From: Pseudomonadota bacterium
Lineage (GTDB): Bacteria > Pseudomonadota > Alphaproteobacteria > Rhodospirillales > Magnetospirillaceae
DNA: 41,307 bases
Assembly (NCBI GenBank): GCA_021782815.1
Contig: JAJXUO010000025.1
Span: 1-41,307 of the forward strand
Reading direction: 5' to 3'
Shown: positions 1-10,456 of the stretch, piece after piece
How positions within the stretch are numbered: position 1 is the first letter of the stretch
Layout: each line of letters opens with the position of its first letter
The notes under the pieces: model-generated
Database searches by the model: none
Seen by the model: only the letters and a program-made list of their open reading frames with translations
Told to the model about the DNA's origin: nothing
Program-made: the position numbers and the translations under genes

Positions 1-426
1 TCGGTTTGATCCTTAGGTTCGGTGTTCGGTCTCGCAACCAAACCTTACCGAAGATCTTCGATGACCTCCCAGGGGATGATGCCTCCGGGCGCTACGCACC
101 CTACGCCCTCATCCCCTGGGAAACCCTATTACACCACTCTGTGGGACGCGACCGCCACCGGCCCCGGAGAACAACTCAAGCACCTTCATTAACGTCCCCT
201 CAGTCAAGGAAAGCCGCGAGCCTCGCCGACAGGCTTTGGCGGTCCTTCAACTCGCATTCCCATATGACCAGAATTTTCCAGCCCAAGCTAGCCGCCATTA
301 TGCACCGCGCTGATGGGCGCGGTTGACGCCAGCGCAATCACTCGCGGTCAGGTTGCGCCTGGCGCGACGCTTCGTCGCCAGCCTGAGACGGCGACGTTGT
401 GCCATGGAATCACACATGATTCGCCG
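1..426. other. Gene-free stretch with a long stem-loop
   Basis: No convincing gene is seen. Short open frames occur on both strands but match no family I recognise and have no ribosome binding site. The clearest structure is a perfect 12-bp inverted repeat, left arm 68-79 and right arm 109-120, with GGGCG/CGCCC pairing nested in the loop. A smaller hairpin GAATCA-CACA-TGATTC lies at 407-422. The stretch could be the decayed end of a mobile element, but no transposase sequence was identified. Confidence 0.4.
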
Positions 427-512
427 ATTCAGCCAAAGAGTGAGTCTTGTGTCGCGCAGACGCGCGCCCCCCTCATCCCCAACCCTTCTCCCCGCAAGGG
501 GGCGAAGGGCTT
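427..512 (+). repeat. Dispersed intergenic repeat, copy 1
   Basis: This block recurs almost unchanged at 7668-7755 in the same orientation and at 7540-7621 in inverted orientation. The shared core runs from an ATTCA-CCAAAGA box through GTCTTGTGTCGCGCAGACGC to a CCCC-GCAA-GGGG hairpin and GCGAAGGGCTT. It carries no open frame of its own and lies just downstream of the dmpR stop codon. It behaves like a REP-type element scattered through the genome. Confidence 0.75.
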
Positions 513-538
513 CGGCCCCTCTTACGATATGCATGGAT

Positions 539-557
539 GCCCGGATCAAGTCCGGGC
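539..557. repeat. Short palindrome (GCCCGGA-TCAAG-TCCGGGC)
   Basis: A perfect 7-bp stem with a 5-nt loop sits 70 bp past the dmpR stop codon. This palindrome type is very common between genes of alphaproteobacteria. It could help end or protect the dmpR transcript, but no U-tract follows on the minus strand. Confidence 0.55.
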
Positions 558-626
558 AGGGCGAAACAGGCTTAAGATAGATCGAAGCGGAGTTTTTCCG
601 CAGCTTGTTGGGTCGCCGCGCGCTCT

Positions 627-2360
<1,734 letters not shown>

Positions 2361-2514
2361 CAGAGCCTCCCAGACACTGTTTCGGCCTTGTTCCCTGGGG
2401 TGTTTTCACCTCGTCATGGAGCGGCCCGTCGCCAGCCTACCCGGTGCGGCCGAGGCGGCGCAATCCCCCTGCCTTGCCGGATTGATAAAAACGGTGCCGG
2501 CCGCTACGCCGGAC

Positions 2515-2574
2515 GGTGATGATTTCATCACGCTGCGCCGCGTCATGCGGGGGCGTGCTGATGAAATCATCACC
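2515..2574 (+). promoter_or_regulatory. Paired palindromic activator site (UAS) for DmpR
   Basis: Two 16-bp arms, 2515-2530 and 2559-2574, are perfect reverse complements of each other. Each arm is itself a palindrome, TGATGA-N2-TCATCA. The two palindrome centres are 42 bp apart, which is four helical turns, so two activator dimers would bind on one DNA face. The nearer site is about 97 bp upstream of the -24 element, the usual distance for an enhancer of this family. Assignment to DmpR is inferred from position. Confidence 0.8.
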
Positions 2575-2659
2575 TGGGAAGGGCGCTCTCGCCGCCGCCA
2601 TGGATTTCGCAAAAATCGATATTTCAGGAAAACTGCGAAATTTTGCCCTTTGACGGCAT

Positions 2660-2676
2660 TTGGCATGGCGCTTGCT
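2660..2676 (+). promoter_or_regulatory. Sigma-54 promoter of the phenol hydroxylase operon
   Basis: TTGGCATGGCGCTTGCT matches the sigma-54 consensus YTGGCAYGRNNNTTGCW at every defined position. The -24 GG is at 2662-2663 and the -12 GC at 2674-2675, which predicts a transcript start near 2687. It lies between the activator sites and dmpK. Confidence 0.88.
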
Positions 2677-2745
2677 CCTCCCCCGTCAAGCGCCGCCGTC
2701 GATGCGGCGCAAAAAATGGTCACGGGAACGTCTGGGGTTGATGTC

Positions 2746-3009
2746 ATGGAGCAAGCGATGGAACGGCGCGTCTGCGTCAAATCGATCCGCAACGGCAAAT
2801 TCGTCGAATTCGAGTTTTCCATACTCGACGCCGATCTCGCCATCGAGCTGATCATGCCCATCGCCGCCTTCCGCGAGTTCTGCGCCGCGCAGAACGCCAT
2901 CGTCTCCCATGCCGATCTCCTGTCCGCGAGGGGCGAGGCCGATCCAGCCCCGAAATCGGTGGCCGGATTGTACCGCCGCCCCGACCAGCATCGCGTCCCG
3001 AACGGCTGA
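2746..3009 (+). CDS. dmpK: Phenol hydroxylase accessory subunit DmpK (P0)
   Basis: An 87-residue protein and the first gene after the sigma-54 promoter. Position and size match DmpK/P0, a small protein of about 90 residues that helps assemble the active diiron oxygenase but is not needed for turnover. The segment RVCVKSIRNGKFVEFEF followed by a FREFCAAQ helix fits the family. The start at 2746 was chosen because GGGG lies at 2734-2737. An in-frame ATG at 2716 would add ten residues but has no ribosome binding site. The identity rests strongly on gene order (K-L-M-N-O-P). Confidence 0.85.
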   Translation: MEQAMERRVCVKSIRNGKFVEFEFSILDADLAIELIMPIAAFREFCAAQNAIVSHADLLSARGEADPAPKSVAGLYRRPDQHRVPNG

Positions 3010-3085
3010 CCGCGCCGTTCGTCCCGGTGCGCCTCCCGGCGCCGGGCGGGACGAAAACAACACCGGAGAGGATGGAGGAACGCAG

Positions 3086-4084
3086 GTGACAATCGATATC
3101 AAGACTTTGAAGGTGGAGCCGCGCCGCAACACCTTCGGCCATATCGCCCGCCGTCTGGGAGCCGACAAGCCCGCCTCGCGCTATGAAGAGGCGACGCTGG
3201 ACATTCAGGCCACCGACAATTTTCACTATAAGCCCTTGTGGGATACCGCCCACTGGCATTACGACGCAAGCCGCACGGCCATCCGCATGCAGGATTGGTA
3301 CGTTTTGCGCGATCCGCGCCAGTACTACTACGCCAGCTACAACATCGCCCGCGCCGGCCAGTATCAGGCCACCGAGCGCAATTTCGATTTCGTCGCCAAG
3401 CGCGGCCTGCTCGACGGCATCGAGCCGGAATGGCGCGATACCGTGGGCTTCTATCTGCTGCCGCTGCGGCATATGGAATGGGCCGCCAACATGAACAGCA
3501 CCAACATGTGCGACCGGGGCTACGGCACCGCCGTCACCGCGCCCTGCATCTTCTCGGCGGGCGATCATCTGGCCATGGCCCAGATCCTGGGGCGCGTCGG
3601 CCTGGCCCTGGACGGCAATCTCGGCACCTCGCTGCAGGAGGCCAAGACCGCCTGGATGGAGGCGCCGGAATGGCAGGGCCTGCGCAAGCTGGCCGAGGAC
3701 AGCCTGGTGATCGAGGACTGGTTCGAGCAGATGGTGGCGCAAAATCTGGTGATCGACGGCCTGCTCTATCCCCTGGTCTACGGCGCGTTCGACAAGGCCG
3801 GTCAGACCCGGGGCGGCACCGGTCTTTCCATGCTCACCGAGTTCATGAACGACTGGTTCGCCGAGCACAGCCGCTGGGTGGATGCGGTGATCAAGACCGC
3901 CGCCGCCGAATCGGCGGAAAACAAGGCCCTGCTGGGGCAGTGGTGCCGCCACTGGCTTCCGGTGGTGAAAGATGCCTTCGCGCCGCTGGCCACCCGTGTG
4001 CTGGGCGCCCAACAGGGCGCCGCCGCCCTCGACGAGGTGTGCGCCGCTTTGAGCAAACGCGCCGCCGCCCTTGGCCTGTCTTAA
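3086..4084 (+). CDS. dmpL: Phenol hydroxylase beta subunit DmpL (P1)
   Basis: A 332-residue protein, almost the same length as Pseudomonas DmpL. It is the smaller oxygenase subunit of soluble diiron multicomponent monooxygenases and packs against DmpN without binding iron. Recognisable family segments include the FHYKPLWD and RDPRQYYYASY motifs near the N-terminus and MEWAANMNSTNMCDRGYGTA in the middle. The start is GTG at 3086, with GGAGGA six bases upstream; upstream in-frame codons have no comparable site. The stop is 20 bp before dmpM. Confidence 0.95.
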   Translation: MTIDIKTLKVEPRRNTFGHIARRLGADKPASRYEEATLDIQATDNFHYKPLWDTAHWHYDASRTAIRMQDWYVLRDPRQYYYASYNIARAGQYQATERNFDFVAKRGLLDGIEPEWRDTVGFYLLPLRHMEWAANMNSTNMCDRGYGTAVTAPCIFSAGDHLAMAQILGRVGLALDGNLGTSLQEAKTAWMEAPEWQGLRKLAEDSLVIEDWFEQMVAQNLVIDGLLYPLVYGAFDKAGQTRGGTGLSMLTEFMNDWFAEHSRWVDAVIKTAAAESAENKALLGQWCRHWLPVVKDAFAPLATRVLGAQQGAAALDEVCAALSKRAAALGLS

Positions 4085-4104
4085 GACGGAAAGGACAGAA
4101 CGTT

Positions 4105-4374
4105 ATGCCCCGCATCGTTTCCATCACCCTGCAAAACACCGATGACGCCCGGCCCATCATCGCCGCCATCACCGCCGACAATCCCGGCGCCCGCATCAAT
4201 GCCATGCCCGGCATCGTCAAGATCGACCGCGACGACAGCCTGACCGTGCGCCGCGCCTCGGTGGAGGACCGCCTGGGCCGGGTCTGGGATCCGCAGGAAA
4301 TCCATCTTTCCATCGTCTCCATGGCCGGCAACCTCGACGAGGATGACGACTATTTCAATCTCTCCTGGTCCTGA
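4105..4374 (+). CDS. dmpM: Phenol hydroxylase regulatory (effector) protein DmpM (P2)
   Basis: An 89-residue protein of the MmoB/DmpM family. These cofactor-free proteins bind the hydroxylase and tune oxygen activation and coupling. The family pattern is visible: an N-terminal strand VSITLQNTDDARPIIAAI, the AMPGIVKIDRDDSLTVRR segment, then the VWDPQEIHLSIVSMAGNLDEDDDYF end. Length equals that of known P2 proteins. It starts 20 bp after dmpL and ends 24 bp before dmpN, as expected for one transcript. Confidence 0.95.
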   Translation: MPRIVSITLQNTDDARPIIAAITADNPGARINAMPGIVKIDRDDSLTVRRASVEDRLGRVWDPQEIHLSIVSMAGNLDEDDDYFNLSWS

Positions 4375-4398
4375 CCGTTAACAAGGGAAACCACGATC

Positions 4399-5916
4399 AT
4401 GAACGCACCTTTGAAACTGGGCCTGAAGCAGCGTTACTCCCTGCTGACCAGCGGTCTGGACTGGACCCCCTCCTACCAGCCCTTCGAGAAGATCTATCCT
4501 TACGCCGAGTTCGAGGGCATCAAGATCCATGACTGGTCGAAGTGGGAAGACCCCTTCCGTCTGACCATGGACGCCTACTGGAAGTTCCAGGCCGAGAAGG
4601 AGCGCAAGCTCTATGCCGTGCTCGACAGCTTCGCCCAGAACAACGGCCAGATGAATTTGAGCGACGTGCGCTACGTCAACGCCCTGAAGCTGTTCCTCAC
4701 CGGCGTTTCGCCGCTGGAATATCAGGCCCATCGCGGCTTCGCCCATGTGGGCCGCCATGTGCCGGGGGTGGGGCCGCGCATCGCCGCGCAGATGCAGTCG
4801 CTGGACGAGCTGCGCCATGTGCAGACCCAGGTGCACACCTTAAGCCATTACAACAAGTTCTTCGACGGCTTCTCGGAGTTCCGCCACATGCACGACCGCG
4901 TGTGGTACCTCTCGGTGCCGAAGTCGTTCTTCGACGATGCCCGCACCGCCGGCCCGTTCGAATATTTCATCGCCATCGGCTTCGCCTTCGAATATGTGCT
5001 GACCAACCTCCTGTTCGTGCCCTTCATGTCGGGCGCCGCCTATAACGGCGATCTGGCCACCGTCACCTTCGGCTTCTCGGCCCAGTCGGACGAAAGCCGC
5101 CACATGACGCTGGGCATCGAGGTCATCAAGTTCCTGCTGGAGCAGGATCCGGGCAATCTGCCCATCGTGCAGAAGTGGGTGGACAAGTGGTTCTGGCGCG
5201 GCCACCGCGTGCTGGGGCTGGTGGCCATGATGATGGACTACATGCTGCCCAAGAAGATCATGTCGTGGCGCGAGGCCTGGGAGATCTACTTCACCGAGGC
5301 CGGCGGCTCCTTGTTCGAGGATCTGGCCCGCTACGGCCTGAAAGTGCCGAAATACGCCGATGTCGCCACCGCCGAGGCCGATCATCTGTCGCACCAGAAC
5401 TGGGCCACCTTCTACCAGTACTGCCATGCCGCCGGCTTCCATACCTGGCTGCCCTCGGCCGAGGAGATGGACTGGCTGTCGGAGAAATATCCCACCACCT
5501 TCGACAAGTACTACCGTCCGCGCTTCGAGATGTGGGCCGAGATGGAGAAGGAGGGCAAGCGTTTCTACAACAACGCCCTGCCGCAGCTCTGCTCGGTGTG
5601 CCAGATCCCCATGGTCTATACCGAGCATGGCGACCACGGCGCCACCAGCTTCCGCGTGTCGGACTACAAGGGCGAGAAGTATCACACCTGCTCGGACGGC
5701 TGTAAGGACATCTTCGACGGCGAGCCCGAGAAGTACAGCCAGGCCTGGCTGCCGGTGCACCAGATCTTCCAGGGCAATTGCGGCGGGGCCGGCCTCGAGG
5801 ATGTGCTGAAGTGGTACAAGCTCAATCTCGGCGCCGACAATCTGCAGCAGGCCGGCTCGCCCGACCAGAAACTGTGGGACGAATGGATGGCCGCCAAGGA
5901 CAAGGTGGCCGGCTGA
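4399..5916 (+). CDS. dmpN: Phenol hydroxylase alpha subunit DmpN (P3), diiron catalytic subunit
   Basis: This 505-residue protein is the catalytic subunit that hydroxylates phenol to catechol with O2. All six ligands of the carboxylate-bridged diiron centre are visible: E107, E137 and H140 (DELRH), E198, E232 and H235 (DESRH). The C-terminal part carries the YHS-like metal-binding segment with LCSVCQIPM and HTCSDGCK, typical of phenol hydroxylases of this class. Length is close to the roughly 515 residues of Pseudomonas DmpN. It sits between dmpM and dmpO in the canonical order. Substrate preference between phenol, cresols and related compounds cannot be told from sequence alone. Confidence 0.97.
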   Translation: MNAPLKLGLKQRYSLLTSGLDWTPSYQPFEKIYPYAEFEGIKIHDWSKWEDPFRLTMDAYWKFQAEKERKLYAVLDSFAQNNGQMNLSDVRYVNALKLFLTGVSPLEYQAHRGFAHVGRHVPGVGPRIAAQMQSLDELRHVQTQVHTLSHYNKFFDGFSEFRHMHDRVWYLSVPKSFFDDARTAGPFEYFIAIGFAFEYVLTNLLFVPFMSGAAYNGDLATVTFGFSAQSDESRHMTLGIEVIKFLLEQDPGNLPIVQKWVDKWFWRGHRVLGLVAMMMDYMLPKKIMSWREAWEIYFTEAGGSLFEDLARYGLKVPKYADVATAEADHLSHQNWATFYQYCHAAGFHTWLPSAEEMDWLSEKYPTTFDKYYRPRFEMWAEMEKEGKRFYNNALPQLCSVCQIPMVYTEHGDHGATSFRVSDYKGEKYHTCSDGCKDIFDGEPEKYSQAWLPVHQIFQGNCGGAGLEDVLKWYKLNLGADNLQQAGSPDQKLWDEWMAAKDKVAG

Positions 5917-5983
5917 CCCCCACTGTCAGGACGGGCGGCCGGAGCCGCCCGTTCCCTCAAAAAAAATTCCAAGGAGAACGTTC

Positions 5984-6352
5984 ATGTCGGTTGTCGCTCT
6001 CGACAAACAGTATGCCGATAAGGTGGAAATCCGCGACCGGCTGGAAAATTTCCACGGCAATCAGGTGGTCTATGTGCATTGGGAGGATCACCTGATGTTC
6101 TGCGCCGCCCTGGCCTTTCCGCTGCCGCCCGGGATGCCGTTCGGCGCCCTGGTCAAGGAGATCCTGCCCACCTATTACGGCATGCATCCCGATTTCGCCA
6201 AGATCGACTGGAGCAAGGTGCGCTGGATGATCGACGGTATCGAGACCAGCCCCAGGCTGGAGGCCTCGCTGCAGGACAACGGCGTCGGCCATAAGTCCAT
6301 CATCCGCTTCTGGACGCCGGGCCTCGACGGCTACAAGCATTCGCGCTCTTAA
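5984..6352 (+). CDS. dmpO: Phenol hydroxylase gamma subunit DmpO (P4)
   Basis: A 122-residue protein that completes the alpha-beta-gamma hydroxylase. The segments NFHGNQVVYVHWEDHLMFCAA and PFGALVKEILPTYYGMHPDFAKIDWSKVRW are typical of the family. AAGGAGA lies just before the ATG. A 75-bp gap with a strong terminator-like hairpin separates it from dmpP, which is unusual for the operon. Confidence 0.93.
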   Translation: MSVVALDKQYADKVEIRDRLENFHGNQVVYVHWEDHLMFCAALAFPLPPGMPFGALVKEILPTYYGMHPDFAKIDWSKVRWMIDGIETSPRLEASLQDNGVGHKSIIRFWTPGLDGYKHSRS

Positions 6353-6361
6353 AATCACCGC

Positions 6362-6395
6362 GCCCCCTTCCCCCCGGCGGGGGGAGGGGGCTTTT
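6362..6395 (+). terminator. Terminator-like hairpin inside the dmp operon
   Basis: A 14-nt arm (6362-6375) and a 13-nt arm (6379-6391), nearly all G-C pairs, enclose a three-base loop, with TTTT following at 6392-6395. It lies between dmpO and dmpP. It could reduce reductase transcription relative to the oxygenase, or protect the upstream mRNA from 3' decay. Full termination is unlikely, since dmpP belongs to the same enzyme and no other promoter is evident. Confidence 0.55.
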
Positions 6396-6427
6396 CCCAA
6401 GCAAGAAGCAAGACGGAGGATCGCCCC

Positions 6428-7492
6428 ATGAGCCATGTCCTGACCATCGAACCCAACGGCGACAGCGTCGAGGTGGCGGAAGGCCAGACCCTGCTGGACG
6501 CCTGCCTGCGCTCCGGGGTGTGGCTGCCCCACGCCTGCGGCCATGGCCTGTGCGGCAGTTGCAAGGTGGAGGTGCTGGAGGGCGAGATCGATCATGGCGA
6601 CGCCTCGGCCTTTGCCCTGATGGATTTCGAACGGAGCGAGGGCAAGACCCTGGCCTGCACCGCCCGCTGCCTGTCGGACGTCACCATCGAGGCCGATATC
6701 GAGGAAGACCCGGACGGGCGGCGCATTCCGGTGCGCGATTTCACCGCCACCGTGGTGGGCCTCACCAAACTGACCCACGACGTCATGGAAGTGCGCCTGG
6801 CCCTGGAAGGGGCGGGCATGGAGTTTCAGGCCGGGCATTATGTCAATGTCGGCTTTCCCGGCATCGAGGGGGCGCGCGCCTTCTCGCTGGCCAACCCGCC
6901 CTCCGAGCCCGCCCTGCTGGAACTGCAGATCCGCCGCGTGCCGGGCGGGCTGGCGACCGGCTATGTGCACGAACGCCTGGCGGTGGGCGATCAATTGACG
7001 GTGACCGGCCCCTATGGCCGCTTCTTCGTGCGCAAATCCTCGCCCCTGCCGATGATCTTCCTGGCCGGGGGCACCGGTCTTTCCAGCCCGCGCGCGATGA
7101 TCCTCGATCTCCTGGCCGAGGGCCGGACCGAGCCCATGCTGCTGATCCACGGCGTGCGGGCCAGGCGCGATCTTTACGATCAGGCGCTGTTCGAGGATCT
7201 GGCCGCCCGGCACCCCAACCTCACCTACATCCCGGTCTTGTCCGAGCCCGCCGCCGACGACGGCTGGAGCGGCGAAACCGGCTTCGTGCACGAAGCCCTG
7301 CAACGGCATTTCCCCGAGGGCTTCGCCGGGCATAAGGCCTATCTGTGCGGCCCGCCGCCCATGGTCGAAGCCTGCATCCGCACCCTGATGCAGGGCCGCC
7401 TGTTCGAACGCGACATCTATACCGAACGCTTCCTCACCGCCGCCTCCCTGGAGGACGGCAAGGTGAAAAGCCCGGTGTTCAAGCGGCTTTAG
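6428..7492 (+). CDS. dmpP: Phenol hydroxylase reductase DmpP (P5), FAD and [2Fe-2S]
   Basis: This 354-residue reductase passes electrons from NAD(P)H to the DmpN diiron centre. The N-terminal plant-type ferredoxin domain has the four cluster cysteines C37, C42, C45 and C77. The FAD-binding domain follows at about 105-205, with RAFSLANPP as the flavin motif. The nicotinamide domain follows at about 210-340, with LAGGTGLSSPRAMI and YLCGPPPMVEACI. Length matches known P5 proteins. AGACGGAGGA precedes the ATG. It is the last gene of the module; no ferredoxin or catechol dioxygenase gene follows. Confidence 0.96.
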   Translation: MSHVLTIEPNGDSVEVAEGQTLLDACLRSGVWLPHACGHGLCGSCKVEVLEGEIDHGDASAFALMDFERSEGKTLACTARCLSDVTIEADIEEDPDGRRIPVRDFTATVVGLTKLTHDVMEVRLALEGAGMEFQAGHYVNVGFPGIEGARAFSLANPPSEPALLELQIRRVPGGLATGYVHERLAVGDQLTVTGPYGRFFVRKSSPLPMIFLAGGTGLSSPRAMILDLLAEGRTEPMLLIHGVRARRDLYDQALFEDLAARHPNLTYIPVLSEPAADDGWSGETGFVHEALQRHFPEGFAGHKAYLCGPPPMVEACIRTLMQGRLFERDIYTERFLTAASLEDGKVKSPVFKRL

Positions 7493-7539
7493 GAACCCTC
7501 TTGCTGCTCCCCGCCCCGGTCCTCCACGGAGGGCGGGCA

Positions 7540-7621
7540 AGCCTTCCTCGCCCCGCTTGCGGGGAGAGGATCGAGGTGAGGGGGCGCGCGTCTGCGCGAC
7601 ACAAGAAACGTGTGGCTGAAG
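7540..7621 (-). repeat. Dispersed intergenic repeat, copy 2 (inverted)
   Basis: Read on the minus strand this matches the repeat at 427-512: a CTTCAGCCACA box, the GTGTCGCGCAGACGCGCG core and a CCCCGC-related hairpin. Together with the plus-strand copy at 7668 it forms a large inverted pair downstream of dmpP. Confidence 0.65.
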
Positions 7622-7667
7622 GGAAGCCTTTTGGAGTCTCAAAGCTCTCGTAGCTTTTGAACTGCGA

Positions 7668-7755
7668 ATTCAACCAAAGATTGAGTCTTGTGTCGCGCAG
7701 ACGCGCGCCCCCCCCTCATCCCAAACCCTTCTCCCCGCAAGGGGGCGAAGGGCTT
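7668..7755 (+). repeat. Dispersed intergenic repeat, copy 3
   Basis: Direct repeat of 427-512 with only a few differences, including the CCCC-GCAA-GGGG hairpin and the GCGAAGGGCTT end. It lies between dmpP and the cbbM terminator. Apart from this repeat, its inverted partner and that terminator, the 7493-7861 gap holds nothing recognisable. Confidence 0.75.
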
Positions 7756-7803
7756 ATGCCCGCCCGCCCACGCCGGTTTTCCCCGTTGATCCGCGAAGAG
7801 CCC

Positions 7804-7839
7804 AAAAAAACGCCGCCGGGGGGAGACTCCCCGGCGGCG
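7804..7839 (-). terminator. Rho-independent terminator of cbbM
   Basis: On the minus strand an 11-bp GC stem (7811-7839) with a short loop is followed by seven T residues (complement of 7804-7810). It begins 23 bp after the cbbM stop codon. Confidence 0.9.
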
Positions 7840-7861
7840 AGGGCGGCTGGCCCGCAAGAGG

Positions 7862-9241
7862 TCAGGCGGCGAGGCTCAGCCGGTTGCGCCAGCCGGGGTA
7901 GAGGGCGTCGGCGTCGGCGGGGAAGGAGGCGAAGGCGCGGGCCAGTTCGGAGTGGCCGGCGGCATAGTCCAGAAGGTCGGCGCCCTGGCGCCAGGCGTCG
8001 TAGGCCTGGCGCAGCGACAGGGCCCCGGCGGCGGCGCCGTCCAGGTGGCCGAAGGCGCCGCCGCCGGAGGTCTGGATGACGTTGCCGTGCCCCAGATTGG
8101 CGAAGAAGCCGGGCAGGCGCAGGGCGTTCATGCCGCCGGAGATGATGGGGGTGGTGGCCTTCAGCCCCAGCCAGTCCTGATGGTAATAGGGGCCGTCGGC
8201 GCTCTCCCGCTCGATCATGTAGGCGATGGCGCGGTCGGCGGCGTCGCCCTCCATCTTGCCGAAGCCCATGGTGCCGGTATGAATGCCGGAGGCCCCTTGC
8301 AGCCGCGCCATTTTCGACAGCACGAAGCCGGTATAGCCGCGCTTGGACTGCGGCGAGGTGACGGCGCCGTGCCCGGCGCGGTGATAATGCAGGAACTGCG
8401 CGGGGAACCTGCGGCGGCAGGTGGTCACCGCCGACGGCCCGGCGACATAGCCATCCACAAGGAAGGCGACGTGGCTGGCATTTTCGCCAAAGGCATCGAG
8501 GATGAATTCGCCGCGCGCTATCATCTCGAAGGGGTCGTCGGCGGTGATGTTGGCCGAGAACAGTTTGGCCTGCCCGGTTTCATCCTGGGCCCGCCGCATG
8601 GCCTCGGCCACCAGGGGAATGGTCTCCTTCAGGGGTGCGAAGACCTGGTTTCCCTGGGGTTCGTCGTTCTTGATGAAATCGCCGCCGCGCCAGAAGGCCA
8701 GGCAGGCCTCGGCGAACGGCTTGGGGCGCAGCCCCAGCTTGGGCTTGATGATGGTGCCGACGATCAGGCCGCCATCCACCACCGGGCGCCCCAGCACCCG
8801 CCACAGATCGGCGATATTGACGGCGGGGCCGTCGAACAGCGTCAGCAGGGCGGGGGGGATGTAGAAATCGTGCATCTTGGCATAGTCCACATCGCCCATG
8901 CCCTGGTTGTTGCCGATGGTCAGGGTGAGGAACGAGGCGATCATGGCCCGGCCGTCGATGATGTTGCGGTCAAACAGGCTCAAGGGGTAGGCGATCTTCA
9001 TCAGACCGCTGGCCTCGTCGATGGCGTAGACCAGGGCGTCGACGCCGCGGGTGAAATCGTCGGTGGTGCACACCTCCACATTGGTGCCGGTCGAGGATTC
9101 GGCGGCGAAGTGGGCGGCGGTGGCGGCAAAGCCGTGGCCCGGCTTGGGGCGCATGATATAGGCGCACAGCACATGCTGGCCCTGGGCGATCAGATCGGCC
9201 TCGCGCAGCGAAAGGTTCAGGTAGCGGGCGGACTGGTCCAT
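7862..9241 (-). CDS. cbbM: RubisCO form II large subunit
   Basis: A 459-residue form II ribulose-1,5-bisphosphate carboxylase/oxygenase, which acts without a small subunit. Residue numbering matches the Rhodospirillum rubrum enzyme exactly at the sites checked: E48 and N111 (active site from the partner chain), K166 (proton transfer), K191 (carbamylated), D193 and E194 (Mg2+), H287, and K329 in loop 6 (GFGKMEGD). The closing motifs [11 protein letters not shown] and GGGAFGH are intact. AGGAGG precedes the ATG at a good distance. The gene lies downstream of cbbR on the same strand across a 121-bp AT-rich gap, which must hold its own promoter. Form II enzymes suit high CO2 and low O2. Confidence 0.98.
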   Translation of the reverse strand: MDQSARYLNLSLREADLIAQGQHVLCAYIMRPKPGHGFAATAAHFAAESSTGTNVEVCTTDDFTRGVDALVYAIDEASGLMKIAYPLSLFDRNIIDGRAMIASFLTLTIGNNQGMGDVDYAKMHDFYIPPALLTLFDGPAVNIADLWRVLGRPVVDGGLIVGTIIKPKLGLRPKPFAEACLAFWRGGDFIKNDEPQGNQVFAPLKETIPLVAEAMRRAQDETGQAKLFSANITADDPFEMIARGEFILDAFGENASHVAFLVDGYVAGPSAVTTCRRRFPAQFLHYHRAGHGAVTSPQSKRGYTGFVLSKMARLQGASGIHTGTMGFGKMEGDAADRAIAYMIERESADGPYYHQDWLGLKATTPIISGGMNALRLPGFFANLGHGNVIQTSGGGAFGHLDGAAAGALSLRQAYDAWRQGADLLDYAAGHSELARAFASFPADADALYPGWRNRLSLAA

Positions 9242-9362
9242 GTCGTTTCCTCCTTGGGCTCCGGCGTTCAGGCTTTGCGGCCGGATGGGGCTGGAAACGA
9301 CGGTAGCGCCGCAAATCCATAAGATAAATTTTGAAGTTTTCGATAGTTCTATAAAGAAAACA
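9242..9362 (-). promoter_or_regulatory. AT-rich cbbM promoter region
   Basis: The 121 bp between the cbbR stop and the cbbM start contain an AT-rich stretch of about 60 bp (9305-9365), in contrast to the GC-rich surroundings. It includes a palindrome ATAG-TT-CTAT at 9343-9352. LysR-type activators bind such sites, so this is the probable CbbR target for cbbM. No clear -35/-10 pair could be fixed. Confidence 0.5.
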
Positions 9363-10310
9363 TTATTTGATGCGGGTGCGGTGCCGGCGCGGCGGCTGGG
9401 CGCGGGTGGCGTCCTCCACCCGGGCGGCGCCCTCCTGGCGCAGGAACTCGACGAAGGCCCCGGCCACCGGCAGCAGCTGCTTGCCCTCGCGGTAGACCAC
9501 GTACCAGTCGCGCACCACCGGCAGGCCCTCCACCTCCAGCACGGCGATGCGGCCCACCGAAACCTCGAGGCCGATGGTGTGGCGCGACAACAGGCTGATG
9601 CCCATGCCGGCCATCACCGCCTGTTTGATGGTTTCGTTGCTGGCCATCTCGAAGCTGCGGCCCACCGCGACGTTATGTTCGGCCAGCAGCCCCTCCATCA
9701 GGGTGCGGGTGCCCGAGCCCTGTTCCCGCACCAGGAAGGTCTGCCCCGACAGCTCGGGCAGGGTCAGGCGGCGGCGCGTCAGCGGATGTCCGGGCGGGGC
9801 GATCATCACCATGGGATGGCGGGCGAAGGGCAGGGCCGCCACCGGAAAATCCTGGGGCGGGCGGCCCATGATGGCCAGATCCACCTGATTGGCTTTCAGC
9901 AGGGCCAGCACCTGTTCGCGGTTGGCGATGGATAGGGTCAGCTCGACGCCGGGATAGCCGGCGAGGAAGGCCGAGAGCAGCGAGGGGGCGAAATATTTGG
10001 CGGTGCTGATCACGGCGATGCGCAAGCCCCCGGCGCGGCGCCCGCGCAGGGCGGCGGCGGCGGCCTCGGCGTCGGCCATGGCCGCCAGCACGGCGCGGGC
10101 ATGGCCCAGCAGGGTTTCGCCCGCCGCCGTCAGATGGATCTGCCGGCCGATCTGCTCGAACAGCGCCAGCCCGGCCAGATCCTCCAGCTGGCGGATCTGC
10201 AGCGAAACGGCGGGCTGGCTGAGATGCAGCGCCTCGGCGGCGCGGGAAAAGCTCAGATGCCGGGCCACGGTATCGAACACCTGCATCTGGCGGAGGGTGG
10301 CGTGGCGCAT
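9363..10310 (-). CDS. cbbR: LysR-type activator of Calvin cycle genes, CbbR
   Basis: A 315-residue LysR-family regulator. The N-terminal winged helix-turn-helix (about 1-65) contains [23 protein letters not shown], close to known CbbR proteins. The rest is a two-lobed effector domain with the EQGSGTR segment found in CbbR/CysB-like regulators. It is divergent from rpe-fbp-prk-tkt and directly upstream of cbbM, so it sits between the two promoters it should control. CbbR proteins usually respond to Calvin cycle metabolites; the ligand here is not readable from sequence. Confidence 0.93.
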   Translation of the reverse strand: MRHATLRQMQVFDTVARHLSFSRAAEALHLSQPAVSLQIRQLEDLAGLALFEQIGRQIHLTAAGETLLGHARAVLAAMADAEAAAAALRGRRAGGLRIAVISTAKYFAPSLLSAFLAGYPGVELTLSIANREQVLALLKANQVDLAIMGRPPQDFPVAALPFARHPMVMIAPPGHPLTRRRLTLPELSGQTFLVREQGSGTRTLMEGLLAEHNVAVGRSFEMASNETIKQAVMAGMGISLLSRHTIGLEVSVGRIAVLEVEGLPVVRDWYVVYREGKQLLPVAGAFVEFLRQEGAARVEDATRAQPPRRHRTRIK

Positions 10311-10342
10311 GGGGAGGGCTTTCCGCTGCTATATATAAGTAA

Positions 10343-10435
10343 TTATAAATCATAACCAGCAATCTTATTCAATTGTCCTTATGATGCCGCCGCCCCTACC
10401 ATTTCGACGGTAAAGCCGCTCCGCCAGAGAGCGGC
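10343..10435 (+). promoter_or_regulatory. Promoter and leader of the rpe-fbp-prk-tkt operon
   Basis: The cbbR-rpe gap is AT-rich at 10330-10385. TTATAAATCATAA (10343-10355) fits the T-N11-A LysR box with dyad symmetry and is a probable CbbR site. TATGAT at 10380-10385 could be a -10 element; its -35 is poor, as expected for an activator-dependent promoter. A GCCGCTC/GAGCGGC hairpin (10415-10435) lies in the predicted leader just before the ribosome binding site. Confidence 0.5.
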
Positions 10436-10456
10436 GCCGAACCGGGAGAGCGCGCC

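Noticed and set aside
6-326. Possible small gene at the left edge
   Set aside because: Its 106 codons lie across the stem-loop and match nothing known; no ribosome binding site precedes it.
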